55,497 nucleotides of DNA. Source: Frankia nepalensis (GTDB lineage: Bacteria; Actinomycetota; Actinomycetes; Frankiales; Frankiaceae). The stretch is taken from positions 1 to 55,497 of the forward strand of contig NZ_JADWYU010000142.1 of NCBI RefSeq assembly GCF_016786325.1. The letters run 5' to 3'. Below, piece by piece: positions 9,157 to 17,798 of this stretch (the stretch's first letter is position 1; every line of letters begins with the position of its first letter). The position numbers were made by a program, and so were the translations under genes. The notes beneath the pieces were generated by a model, which worked only from the letters and a program-made list of their open reading frames with translations, searched no databases and was not told the DNA's origin.

Positions 9157-9448
9157 CCCCACTGGGAGGTTGTCGGATCCCCTGCCCAGGGGGATGAACA
9201 ACAAGATCGCTTCTGCCTACGACGACGTGAAAGCGGGACGGATTCCTTCGCGCGACACCTACTCAGGGCGTGAACATTCGTGGTGGGCAGGATCTAAGGA
9301 ATACCGCGTGCTTGGTAGGCCGGAAACCGACAGGATCCTGGAAAAGGAGTTGCCCAACGGTGTCAAGGTGTACGGTTGGACATCCACGCACTACACGAAG
9401 ATTCAACGCTTCGCTGCACCCCACTTCCCTGACTCGAGGTGGAATTAG
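9157..9448 (+). CDS. Barnase/RNase Sa-like ribonuclease toxin domain
   Basis: The domain following the Hint HN end keeps the catalytic order of the N1/T1/Sa ribonuclease family: KEYRV (general base Glu), DRIL (Arg) and STHYTKI (His), comparable to YHEYTV, TRRI and GDHY in RNase Sa. The start NKIASAYDDVKAG and the segment DTYSGREHSWWAG also fit the barnase fold. The open frame runs from a GTG at 8894 to 9448. A barstar-domain gene overlaps its end, which supports the call strongly. The domain has no visible lesion although its Hint leader is broken. Confidence 0.7.
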
Positions 9449-10287
9449 TAGCCTTATTCGTTAACTGGCGCGGTGACACTTCGGTGTTGCCGCACCAGCT
9501 CCGGTTAGGGGTCACGTACTGTATGACCAGTGAACTGCCTATGGTAGTTGAGGAGGATTTCCCGCTGTATGTGGTGGCCGATGAGGAGTCTGGAGGCGTA
9601 CTCGTCGCGGCCGAGGAGGTGGAGGGATTTTTTGTCGATCCGGGGGAGGAGGCGCCGGAAGTTATATTCTTGAGGGCTCATGAGGTTAACATGGGTAGGC
9701 GAAGGTCTGAAGACGCGGTGCTGCGGATTGTTAACCGTCGCCGGGAAAAGATCGGCGAATACCTCATCGGCCGGGTTGTGCTCGGCGATGTCGGGAAAGA
9801 ATCGTCAGACGGTAAGATTTCGAGCGTTCCGTATCGATTCTTTGGTGATCGTTGCGAGTATCCCGGGGCTGCAAGAATCTGGCGACGCTGGGCGTTGGCC
9901 GTCGCAATGGAGAAGGGAGAATGGCTTCAATGGCCGGCGAGTCATCACGGTGCCTGGCTCCACGTTGTCCAGAACGCTTGGTTTGCCTCGAATCACAGGG
10001 CTGTCCGCTATGGAGCCGATGACGTCGTACATTTGGATGGCGCCCAAATCTCCACGAAGCCGGGATTCTTCTGTGCATTGGGAGAGGCGGTCAATGGTCC
10101 TGGTGGGTATTTTGGGTCAAATCTTGATGCGATGGCGGACTGTATTTCTTCGAGTTTCAGAGAGGGGTCTCAAATGAAGATTGTTTGGCAAGATTTCCGG
10201 ATGTCCCAGGAGTCGCTGGGTCGCGCCTTTGTAGACTCGGTCATGGAGGTAATGCGTGAATTCAAGGTGGACGTCGCCATTTGCTGA
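9439..10287 (+). CDS. Barstar-domain immunity protein with long N-terminal extension
   Basis: The last 90 of 282 residues are a barstar domain: VVHLDGAQISTKPGFFCALG, then YFGSNLDAMADCI, MKIVWQDF and a final strand FKVDVAIC. They line up with barstar's INGEQI, YYGENLDALWDCL and LEWRQF segments; the YxGxNLDA block holds the inhibitory helix and loop. The N-terminal 190 residues are of unknown type. The GTG start overlaps the toxin stop by 10 bases; an ATG at 9523 with AGGGG upstream is an alternative. Barstar folds bind and block barnase-type RNases in the cytoplasm. Confidence 0.8.
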   Translation: MELVALFVNWRGDTSVLPHQLRLGVTYCMTSELPMVVEEDFPLYVVADEESGGVLVAAEEVEGFFVDPGEEAPEVIFLRAHEVNMGRRRSEDAVLRIVNRRREKIGEYLIGRVVLGDVGKESSDGKISSVPYRFFGDRCEYPGAARIWRRWALAVAMEKGEWLQWPASHHGAWLHVVQNAWFASNHRAVRYGADDVVHLDGAQISTKPGFFCALGEAVNGPGGYFGSNLDAMADCISSSFREGSQMKIVWQDFRMSQESLGRAFVDSVMEVMREFKVDVAIC

Positions 10288-10344
10288 CTTTGTAGTTATT
10301 CGGTTGCTGGTGATCTGGTAACTATATCAGTTATCTGATGATCG

Positions 10345-10495
10345 TCAGGCTGTGGCGGGCAGCCAGGGGCGGCCTTCGGCGAGCTGGACGAGGGCTTGGA
10401 AGGTGGCTATGCCGTGTTTGGTGGCGGTGATAGGTAGCTGCGTAGGGCGCAGAACTGGCGGGCGCCGGTGAGGGTGCGTAGGCAGCCGGCTGACG
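10345..10495 (-). pseudogene. IS66 transposase, C-terminal remnant
   Basis: The minus strand reads TLTGARQFCALRSYL, then in another frame ATKHGIATFQALVQLAEGR and PWLPATA, the usual C-terminus of actinobacterial IS66 transposases. Only about 50 residues survive, with a frameshift. Confidence 0.6.
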
Positions 10496-10533
10496 GCGGA
10501 TTCCGGCCGTCGCTGGAGAGGGAGGACTCTTCC

Positions 10534-11277
10534 TCAGCGGACGGTTCTGGCTTCTGCCCGGTGGTTCTGTTCGTGGCGGTAGTAGGAGTGGACGGCGGGT
10601 TGGCCGGTGTAGTTGGGGCCGGCGTGGTCGTCGGCGCCGAGGTAGGTGAACGGCAGGGCGATGTCCCGGTGGCCCTGGCGGGTGAGGCGGTGGCGGCGGG
10701 TGTCGTAGGTCAGGCCGGTGGTGCGTAGCGCCGTGGTCAGTGTCCGTCCGGCGGGCTGTCGGTTGGCCAGTCGCACGCTGGTGGCGTCGAAGTCGGCGAT
10801 GAACAGGCCGTCGTCGGTCAGTGTGCGTGCCGCGCGGGTGATGACGGCGAGTTTGTCGCCGACGTAGTGCAGGCCGTGTACGCAGGTGATCAGGTCGAAC
10901 GGGCCGGGGGGCTGCCAGGTGGTGACGGAGGCGGTGATCAGCTGTACCGGGCTGTCGGGGGGTTGTGGGGTGAACGCGTCGACGAGGTCGACGCCGACGA
11001 GGCGGACGGCGTCGTCGAGGCCGAGGCCGCGCAGTTCTTCGGCGGCTTGGAGCAGGGCTCGGCCGGTGCCGCAGCACAGGTCGAGCCACCTGACCTCGGT
11101 CGGTCCGCTTTCGTGTCGGCGGCTGGCGAGGCGGGTGCGCAGCCAGTCCAGTGGGTGGAATCCCAGTTCGCGTTGGTAGCTGTTGACGCCGGCGAGTTGG
11201 CGCTGTCGGTTCATGTCCCGGTTGGCGACGACCGACGAGGCGGCGAGGGTGTCGTCGTCGAGCAGGCGGGAGGTCAC
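10534..11277 (-). CDS. Class I SAM-dependent methyltransferase
   Basis: This 247-residue protein has motif I (VRWLDLCCGTGRALLQAA), an acidic strand end (LVGVDLVDAF), motif IV region (FDLITCVHGLHYVGDKL) and a helix-strand following (LTDDGLFIADFDA). The fold is the UbiE/type 11-like Rossmann methyltransferase; the substrate cannot be told. It lies downstream of the VirB4-like gene in the same direction with a 156-base gap, so it may be cargo of the conjugation block. Frame complete. Confidence 0.75.
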   Translation of the reverse strand: MTSRLLDDDTLAASSVVANRDMNRQRQLAGVNSYQRELGFHPLDWLRTRLASRRHESGPTEVRWLDLCCGTGRALLQAAEELRGLGLDDAVRLVGVDLVDAFTPQPPDSPVQLITASVTTWQPPGPFDLITCVHGLHYVGDKLAVITRAARTLTDDGLFIADFDATSVRLANRQPAGRTLTTALRTTGLTYDTRRHRLTRQGHRDIALPFTYLGADDHAGPNYTGQPAVHSYYRHEQNHRAEARTVR

Positions 11278-11433
11278 GACGACAGCGTGTCAGACACAGC
11301 CGGTAGTGCCGCCGGCCGATCGGCCCGAGTGATACAGGCTTGGGCGCGGCCGTGCGCCGCTGCCGGGGATCTCCGCCAGATCTCCTGCCCGAGCCTGGTC
11401 GTGCCGGCTCGGTGGGTCGAACCGGCGGCGGGG

Positions 11434-12945
11434 TCAGGTTCTGTTGGTCATGGCCGTGTCGGTGTCGGCGAAGGTCCATTCGTCGGAGGTGATGTGGTGG
11501 TCGACGAGGGCGGTGCGGGCGCCGATCTGCCAGAGCGCGGTGAACGGCGGTAGCTGGTCGAGGAGTGCGGCCTGGCGTCGGGTGAGGCCCATGTCGGTGA
11601 GGAGTCTGCCGACGTGTTCGGGGTTTTGGTGGAGGTAGACACGGACGGAGGTGGTGTTGAGGAGGCCTTCGGCGGTACGGGTGCCGGCGAAGGCGGGGCC
11701 GGCCCGCTGGGTGTCCAGGTCGGCGATGGCGTGGGTGATGAGGATGTTGACCTGGCCGAACTGGCGGCCCAGGCGCCACTGGTTGTGGAGGTGGCGGGTG
11801 ATGGCGGGGTCGTCGAGGGCGATCCAGGCCTCGTCGACGATGGTGACCTTGTGAGCATGCGGCTGCCCGTACATGACGGCGGCGAGCCAGCCGGTGGCCG
11901 CGGTCAACACGAGTTTCAGCGTGCGGGGCTGGGTGAGCAGGGCGGACAGGTCGAGGACGAGGCCGGGGGCCGTGTGCCAGCGAAGGCCTGTGCTGGTGGG
12001 GCCGTCGCAGATGCCGCGCAGGTCGTGCTCGAGGAGGGTGACCGTGGCGTCGAGGAGAGGGCGGCGGCGGTCGAGGAGTTCGTCGAGTGTGGTGTCGAGG
12101 TCGTCGGCCAATGTGTGGTCCGGCTGGGCGAGCAGGTGGCGGACGTCGTGCAGGGTCGGGGCGTCCGGGCCTGAGGCGGCCGCGCCGGGTCGGGTGGTGA
12201 GGCGGCGGGCGGTCTCGACGAGGAGGCGCTGCTGGCCGGGGTCGAGGGCGGGGCGGTCCAGCGCGATGGCGAGCAGGGTTTCCAGGACGGCGGCGCGGCG
12301 CGCGGCGACGTCACCGACCTCGTCGCCGGTCTCGTCGTCGGGCTGACCTGCCGGGACGCGGTGGCGTGGAGCGCTGGTGGCCGAGCGGGTGGTCGGCGAC
12401 GTGCGGGCGGCCGCATGCCCGCCCACGGGTCTCGTCGCGGGTCGCGCGGCGGCTGGTGCGGTGGTGGCCGTGATGCCCGGGGTGGTGTCGAGGGGGTTGA
12501 CGCGCAGGGTGCCGCCGGGTTGGAGGCGTAGGACGGCGTGGCCGAGTCGGTGGCCCAGCGTGGTCCATTCGCCTTTGGGGTCGAGGACGGCGGTCCAGCG
12601 GGGGCGGCCCGCCGGGGTGGTCAGGGCGGTGGTGCGGTGGAGGTAGGCCTTGGCGAGGGCGGATTTGCCGTGGGCGCCGGCGCCGGAGATGAGCATGTTG
12701 GGGCCTTGGATGAGGCCGTGCTCGTAGGCGGTGATGAGGTCGAAGTGGAAGGCGCCGCCGGCGAGGCGGTCGGTGCCGAGCAGCGGGCCGGTGGGTGGCA
12801 GCGCGCTCTCAATCGACAGGGGGCTCAGCGCGCACAGGTGGGCGGTGGTGGCGATGTCCCAGGGCAGCGCGACGGGCACGGCTGGGGGTCGGCCGGCGCG
12901 GCGGCGGCTTCGTGGGCGGCGTGGGTGTCGGGAGGGCTGGGGCAT
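11434..12945 (-). CDS. VirB4/TraC-like type IV secretion ATPase
   Basis: The 503-residue ATPase has a Walker A at residues 88-95 (GAGAHGKS), a DPKGEW segment after the first strand, and a Walker B ending VTIVDEAW near residue 371, followed by ILITHAIADLDTQ. These are the features of VirB4/TraC-type conjugation ATPases in actinobacterial integrative elements. An Ala/Pro/Thr-rich low-complexity insertion sits around residues 150-210. It energises DNA transfer or pilus assembly at the membrane. It follows the PrgI/SCO6880-like gene by 57 bases. Confidence 0.75.
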   Translation of the reverse strand: MPQPSRHPRRPRSRRRAGRPPAVPVALPWDIATTAHLCALSPLSIESALPPTGPLLGTDRLAGGAFHFDLITAYEHGLIQGPNMLISGAGAHGKSALAKAYLHRTTALTTPAGRPRWTAVLDPKGEWTTLGHRLGHAVLRLQPGGTLRVNPLDTTPGITATTAPAAARPATRPVGGHAAARTSPTTRSATSAPRHRVPAGQPDDETGDEVGDVAARRAAVLETLLAIALDRPALDPGQQRLLVETARRLTTRPGAAASGPDAPTLHDVRHLLAQPDHTLADDLDTTLDELLDRRRPLLDATVTLLEHDLRGICDGPTSTGLRWHTAPGLVLDLSALLTQPRTLKLVLTAATGWLAAVMYGQPHAHKVTIVDEAWIALDDPAITRHLHNQWRLGRQFGQVNILITHAIADLDTQRAGPAFAGTRTAEGLLNTTSVRVYLHQNPEHVGRLLTDMGLTRRQAALLDQLPPFTALWQIGARTALVDHHITSDEWTFADTDTAMTNRT

Positions 12946-13002
12946 GGGGCGGCTCCGCGGGAGGGCGGTCCGGCGACGGCGATGGGCGGATGACGCTGGG
13001 TG

Positions 13003-14592
13003 TCACGTCGCGGGGTGGGGACGGCGTGGGGTGAGGCCGAGGGGGAGTGCGGCGGGCAGGGCGTGCTGGTGGCGGCCGTGCAGGGGATGTAGGTCGGTGA
13101 TGCCGGCGCGGGCGGCGAGGTCGACCAGGTCGGCGGTGGCCGTGTCGAGGGCCTGGCGGTCGGGGCTGGCGAGGTCGAGCAGGGCGGTGTAGGCGAGTTC
13201 GGGGTGGCCAGCGGACAGTTCGGCGTCGCGTTGGTCGATGTCGTCGCGGGCGTCGGTGAGGTGGGTGGGGATGCGGACGCCGTGGCGGTGGCGGATCTGG
13301 AGGGCGAGGTCGAGGGCGGCGGTGTCGTGGTTGAGGCGGCGCCGGGAGGTGGGGGGTGGGATCGGGGTGTAGGCGACGGTGAGGGTTCGGGCGGTCGGGG
13401 TTTCGTGCAGGAGGGGGTCGAGCCAGCCGGGGTGCAGGGGACTGGTGGGCCACGCGGCGATGTGGAAGACGCGGTGCCAGGTGGCGCCGACGCGGGCGGC
13501 GTCCCAGCGGGCCTCGATCTCGGCGCTCGGCGCGTCGGCCGACGCCGGGGATGTGGATGACGTCGGGAATGTGGGTGGTTCCGGGGCTGGCGGGACTGGG
13601 GTGTCGCGGGCGCCGGGAAGGCCGGCGCGGGCCGCGAGGCCGGCTGGTAGGCGGGTCGGTGCGTTCGGTGTCCGCGCGGGCCCGCCGTCGGCTGGATGGC
13701 TGGGTCTGTGGGGGTCGGTGTGGGCGGTGATCTCGGCGGACAGCTGGGCGGTGGACAGGGCGCCGTGGACGGTGAGGCCGGCGGTGGTGGCGCGGGTGAT
13801 GAGAGCGTGGGCGGCGTCGAGGGCGGCCAGCTCGGGGCGACGGCCGCGGGCGTGGTGGGAGTTGACGGTGATCCAGAGGCGTAGGTCGTGGTGTTGGAGC
13901 AGGGTGTCGGCGAGCAGGTGGCGGTAGGAGGCCAGTGGGGTCTGGCCGGCGTCGCCGGCCGCGCCGCGCGTGGACCCGGCACGGTGTGGTCTGGTGGCGC
14001 TGGTCGGGGTGAGCGGTGGGGGTGGGGCGTGGTGGGTGCGCAGGGTCCAGCCGAAGGTGAGGGTGGATCGGTCGCGGGCGGTCTGGGCGAGCAGGCGGGC
14101 CCAGGCGGCGAGGTGGCGGTGCTGGTCGGCGGGGTCGAGGAGGGTGAACGGGCCGCCGCGGACGTCGAGGACGACGGTGAGCGCGCCGGTGCGGCGGTGG
14201 TGGATCAGCATGGGCGGGTTGCCGTCGGTGGTGGGTAGCTGGCCGGTGGGGGCGTCGAGCAGGTCGAGGCCGCGTAGCCAGCGGGGTGAGCCGGCTGGCC
14301 GCGCGGCGCCGGCCGCGGTGGTCGGCCGGTGGCGGTCGCGGGTGAGGGCGTGGCGGATGAGCAGGGGCAGCAGGTGGTGGAGGGGTTGGCCGGCGACGCG
14401 GACGGTGGCGAGCAGGACGGCGGTGGCCAGGGTCGCGGTGCCGGCGAGCAGGCCTGCGCGGCCGGGCAGGAGCGTGGTCGCGGCGGCGAGCCCGGCCAGG
14501 CCGGTGCCGGCGAGGGCGAGCTGGGCGAGGGTCAGGCCGTAGAGCGCGGTGCCGGTGCGTCGGGGTGGGAGCCGGTAGACGGGGTCGGTCAC
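13003..14592 (-). CDS. PrgI/SCO6880-like conjugation protein
   Basis: A GTG at 14592 overlaps the upstream stop as GTGA, giving 529 residues starting VTDPVYRLPPRRTGTALYG. Two hydrophobic segments at about residues 20-65 match PrgI-type membrane anchors. The rest resembles the N-terminal part of VirB4-like proteins in SCO6880-type actinobacterial secretion modules (TVVLDVRGGPFTLLDPADQ, LRLWITVNSHHARGR). The ATPase motor is in the separate downstream gene. The longer open frame upstream of 14592 is antisense-like low-complexity sequence and overlaps the TrbL-like gene, so it was rejected. Confidence 0.7.
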   Translation of the reverse strand: MTDPVYRLPPRRTGTALYGLTLAQLALAGTGLAGLAAATTLLPGRAGLLAGTATLATAVLLATVRVAGQPLHHLLPLLIRHALTRDRHRPTTAAGAARPAGSPRWLRGLDLLDAPTGQLPTTDGNPPMLIHHRRTGALTVVLDVRGGPFTLLDPADQHRHLAAWARLLAQTARDRSTLTFGWTLRTHHAPPPPLTPTSATRPHRAGSTRGAAGDAGQTPLASYRHLLADTLLQHHDLRLWITVNSHHARGRRPELAALDAAHALITRATTAGLTVHGALSTAQLSAEITAHTDPHRPSHPADGGPARTPNAPTRLPAGLAARAGLPGARDTPVPPAPEPPTFPTSSTSPASADAPSAEIEARWDAARVGATWHRVFHIAAWPTSPLHPGWLDPLLHETPTARTLTVAYTPIPPPTSRRRLNHDTAALDLALQIRHRHGVRIPTHLTDARDDIDQRDAELSAGHPELAYTALLDLASPDRQALDTATADLVDLAARAGITDLHPLHGRHQHALPAALPLGLTPRRPHPAT

Positions 14593-15794
14593 GGGCCGTT
14601 CCCGGTCGGGGTGGCCGCGCCTCCGGGCTCGGGACGTCCCCGCCGGCGGCGCACCCGCCCCGCCGGCGGAGGCGTCGGGGGCGGTGGTGGGTCCGGGGTC
14701 GGCCGCGGCTGGGGCGGGGTGTCCGCGGCAGGTGGTGGCGGGTCGGGGCGGGGATCGGCCCGGTGGGGTTCGGGTGGCGGGTCGGGCAGGGCGCGGGGTG
14801 TGTCGAAGTGGGGTCGGTCGCTGGCCGGGGTGGTGCTGCCAGTGGTGGGGGTGCGGGCGGTGCCGCCGGGCAGGCCGCGACCCCGGCCGGCGAGCAGGGT
14901 GCGGCCCCAGTAGGCCATCTGGGCGGTCTGCATGGTGGCGCGGAACGGGGCGCGGGCGATGCCCTGGGACAGGGCGTAGGCCTCGGCGAGTGGGAGCAGT
15001 CGCCAGACGATGGCCGGCATGAACACGGCGACGGTGACGACGGCCAGGCCCAGGATGTACTGGCCCCATCCGGCTCCGGTGCTGTCGGCGTCGTCGTGCT
15101 GGGCGACCTGGTCGATGCCGATCCGCAGCGCGACGTAGATCGCTGGTTTCGCGAGGACCGCGGCGGTGATCAGGCGCAGGACCTGGCCGGCGGCCGGGCG
15201 GGCGGCGGGGACGACGGAAGCGGCGAACGACCCCGGGGCGAGCGCGACGACGATGAGGATCAGCGCGTCGCGTACGACGAGCTCCATGTAGAGGAGCACG
15301 CCGCCGAGGAACGCCAGCACGGTGACCAGCAGCCCCGGGAAGTCCGGGGACGGCGGCGCCGCCATCAGCGTCGTCACCTCCCGGGCCTTGTCCGGGGGCA
15401 GGACGGCGTCGGCGAGCACGTCGGCGATGGCGAGCATCTGGTCGACGAGCCAGGGCAGGCCGCCGATCGCCAGCACGGCGATGGGCAGTTGTACGCCCAT
15501 GCGGGCGAACGCCTGCCCGGGCTGGCCGGACAGCAGGCCCTGGATCACCCCGATGACGATCGCGACGGCAAGCAGCAGGGTGCTGAACGAGGCGACCGTG
15601 CGGTACGGGCCGTCGGCGGCGAGGAAGGTCTGCGCGGTGACCGGAGGCCGGGTCGACGCGGTGAACATCGCGGACAGCAGCTCACCGAGCCGGGTGCCGA
15701 ACGACGCGGCGAACATCGCCACCATCGCCTGCATGACCCCGGTGATCGAGTCCTGCGCGGACCCGGCCAGTGGACCGATCAGCAGCGGGAACAT
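14589..15794 (-). CDS. TrbL/VirB6-like multi-spanning conjugation protein
   Basis: This 401-residue protein has at least six hydrophobic segments (among them TLLLAVAIVIGVIQGLL, LLVTVLAFLGGVLLYM, ALILIVVALAPGSFAA and ILGLAVVTVAVFMPAIVW) in the first 300 residues and a proline-rich cytoplasmic tail. Size, topology and position between the pilin-like and PrgI-like genes fit VirB6/TrbL channel components. It overlaps its upstream neighbour by 16 bases and the downstream gene as GTGA. Confidence 0.65.
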   Translation of the reverse strand: MFPLLIGPLAGSAQDSITGVMQAMVAMFAASFGTRLGELLSAMFTASTRPPVTAQTFLAADGPYRTVASFSTLLLAVAIVIGVIQGLLSGQPGQAFARMGVQLPIAVLAIGGLPWLVDQMLAIADVLADAVLPPDKAREVTTLMAAPPSPDFPGLLVTVLAFLGGVLLYMELVVRDALILIVVALAPGSFAASVVPAARPAAGQVLRLITAAVLAKPAIYVALRIGIDQVAQHDDADSTGAGWGQYILGLAVVTVAVFMPAIVWRLLPLAEAYALSQGIARAPFRATMQTAQMAYWGRTLLAGRGRGLPGGTARTPTTGSTTPASDRPHFDTPRALPDPPPEPHRADPRPDPPPPAADTPPQPRPTPDPPPPPTPPPAGRVRRRRGRPEPGGAATPTGNGP

Positions 15795-16675
15795 GACACG
15801 GCCCGCCCCTGCCGAACCGGCGCGGCCGGAAGCGCCGTCCGGGTCGGGTGCCCGGCCCCGGTCTCGACGAGCTCACCGGGTGAGGGCGCTGTGGTCGGAT
15901 CGGCGGACGGCTGCCCACCGCGGCGGGGATCGACCGGGTCGTCATCGTCGTGACCGCCGGCGCAGGCCGCGGACACGGCCAGGCCGGGCACCTGGACCTG
16001 GGCCGGGTTCGGCGGGCAGTCCGAGGTCGGACGGTGCAGCAGCAGCCAGACCGTGAGCCCGCTCAGCGTGAGGAGCGCGGCCAGGACCGCCGCGGCCAGC
16101 CAGCGCAACGTCCGTTCCCGCCGTGGTTCCGGCCAGGGCGCCGCCCCACGCGGGGCCGTCCAGCCGGGAACAGGAGTGGGCGTGATCGGCCAGGTGGGCG
16201 CGGGCCCCGGTGGCACCCAGCCGGTCCCGCCGAAGCCATCGGCCCAGCGCTGCCCGTCGTCCCAGCCGGAACCGGCCACGCCAGCGTGAAGGTGCCAGCC
16301 GGACCCGGAGCGGCCCGCCGACCGGTCGACGGTGGGCCGTTCCCACCAGCGCTGACCGGTGCTCGGATCGAGGCCAGACGTGGCGTCGCCGGGAGTGGGG
16401 CCGGGCGGGTCGACGGGCGGCAGCCCTGGGTCGGGCCGGTCCGACGCGTAGTCGGCGTCGTGGGGGCCGGCGTTGTCGGTCGGCCAGCCGAGGTCGGCGA
16501 GCCAGGGGGCGCCGGGCGGCCAACCGCCGTCTCGCGTCGCCGACCAGCCGGTGTCGGGCAGCCACGGCTCGTCGGGCTCCCGCACGCGGGCCGGCTGCGC
16601 GGGCCAGACCGGATCGGGACCAGGCAGGCCGGAGCCGTCGGATGGGCGCGGGGCGTCCGGGTCGTGGGTGCTCAC
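15779..16675 (-). CDS. Proline/tryptophan-rich single-span membrane protein of the conjugation block
   Basis: A GTG at 16675, overlapping the pilin-like stop as GTGA, gives 298 residues. The first 180 are Pro/Gly/Trp-rich and repetitive (EPWLPDTGWS, GAPWLADLGWP), followed by a basic patch and one transmembrane helix (RWLAAAVLAALLTLSGLTVW). The remainder is a short Pro/Thr-rich outside domain. No known domain is seen; the position implies an accessory role in the secretion complex. Confidence 0.55.
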   Translation of the reverse strand: MSTHDPDAPRPSDGSGLPGPDPVWPAQPARVREPDEPWLPDTGWSATRDGGWPPGAPWLADLGWPTDNAGPHDADYASDRPDPGLPPVDPPGPTPGDATSGLDPSTGQRWWERPTVDRSAGRSGSGWHLHAGVAGSGWDDGQRWADGFGGTGWVPPGPAPTWPITPTPVPGWTAPRGAAPWPEPRRERTLRWLAAAVLAALLTLSGLTVWLLLHRPTSDCPPNPAQVQVPGLAVSAACAGGHDDDDPVDPRRGGQPSADPTTAPSPGELVETGAGHPTRTALPAAPVRQGRAVSCSRC

Positions 16676-17088
16676 TTGCTCACCCAGCCGATCAGCGCCG
16701 GGGCGAGCGGGATCAGCACGGCCCCGCCGCCACCCCCGAACACCATCGTCAGGCCCCGGCTGGAGGCCTGCCCGTTCCCGGTCGCCCGGCCGATGCCCAG
16801 CATCGCCGCGCCGATCAGGACCGACGCGAGGCTGCACGCCAACCCGACCTGCGACGCCACATCCAGGAACATCTCGATCTTTTCCTTGCCGGGCATGTCC
16901 CGCCAACCTGGGTTGACGTTGATCCCGGGCACACCCCCGCCGCCGGCCAGCGCGGGCGTCGCCGCCACCGCCCGCCGCGCAGACAGACATATCTCGGCGA
17001 GCACCGCCGCGCCGGCCACGGCCAGCGCCCGGCGGCCCCGCCGCCACCAGGCGGCCGGCCCTCGCCGGCGCGTTCCACTGGGAACCAT
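16672..17088 (-). CDS. VirB2/TrbC-like pilin-type small membrane protein
   Basis: The ATG at 17088 has GGAGG at a good distance, preferred over the GTG at 17094. The 138-residue product has an arginine-rich N-terminus, a first hydrophobic segment with an Ala-x-Ala-like end, then two more hydrophobic segments (VGLACSLASVLIGAAMLGIG and a glycine-rich VLIPLAPALIGWV). This layout matches VirB2-like pilins or pilin-like subunits that head actinobacterial T4SS operons. It is the first gene of the overlapping block. Confidence 0.55.
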   Translation of the reverse strand: MVPSGTRRRGPAAWWRRGRRALAVAGAAVLAEICLSARRAVAATPALAGGGGVPGINVNPGWRDMPGKEKIEMFLDVASQVGLACSLASVLIGAAMLGIGRATGNGQASSRGLTMVFGGGGGAVLIPLAPALIGWVSK

Positions 17089-17094
17089 CAGCAC

Positions 17095-17798
17095 CTCCGG
17101 AAGTCGGAAAAGGGCTCCTACTTCCGCAGTGCGAATCTGACCCCCTCAAACGGAACTTGCTTCCCAGCGAAATCTTTGTCGATCTTGAAGGCTGGTGGTC
17201 GTCGGCCGGCGGGGCACCCGCGGGCGCGTCTTTCTGGCCGCCGGCGCGGGTCCGCGGTCGGGTCCTCGGCCCACCGGCGCCGAGCTCTCGATCGCGGGCG
17301 GCCGCGGGCCACCAGGGGACGTTGACGGCCCGACGCCGGCGCGGATCCCGTGAGGAGCGGGATGGTCTGTCGGCGCGCGAGACGCCGAGCGGACCGGCGT
17401 GGCGCTGTTGCGCTCTCATCTGCGTCCGGTGTAGGACAGGTAGAGCGGCGGGCCGGCTACCTGCGCGACCCGACGGTTTCGCCCACAAGCAGATGCCAAT
17501 ACGGGTAGAGGCTTACTCCACGCCCCGACATGTTCGACCGGCCGGACGCCAAGGCACGGGACTTGCCGCTCACACGGATCCGCGCCGCGGTCAGCCCGAT
17601 GTCGCGCCGACATTCCAGGCGCGCGGCCTCCCTGAGCCCCTTACGGCGTCGGTAGCCGTCGCCCCGCACTGGTAGCAGCTCTCACCACGAAGACTGTTCC
17701 CGGGCAGACTGAGTCTTGCTCAAGACTAGTTCAGTTGCCTGTACCGCCGAGGGGCGCGGCACCCCGCCGGCACGATCCGCGTCGGGCTGCTGGCGGGG
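17095..17798. other. 704-base intergenic region ahead of the conjugation block
   Basis: This stretch separates the conjugation operon from the TerD/HNH gene. Short open frames exist on both strands, but none has family signals or a good ribosome binding site. I see no tRNA, no attachment-site repeat and no clear terminator. It presumably holds the promoter of the operon that begins at 17088. Confidence 0.4.

Noticed and set aside
13003..13453. Second gene on the minus strand at 12809-13453 with very high Pro/Arg content
   Set aside because: It overlaps the PrgI-like and VirB4-like genes in another frame and has no domain.
14593..15069. N-terminal extension of the PrgI-like open frame
   Set aside because: It overlaps the TrbL-like gene and is His/Arg/Pro low-complexity sequence; the GTG at 14592 with GTGA overlap is the natural start.
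17095..17798. Attachment site or origin of transfer
   Set aside because: No direct repeats, tRNA end or inverted-repeat cluster could be identified by eye.
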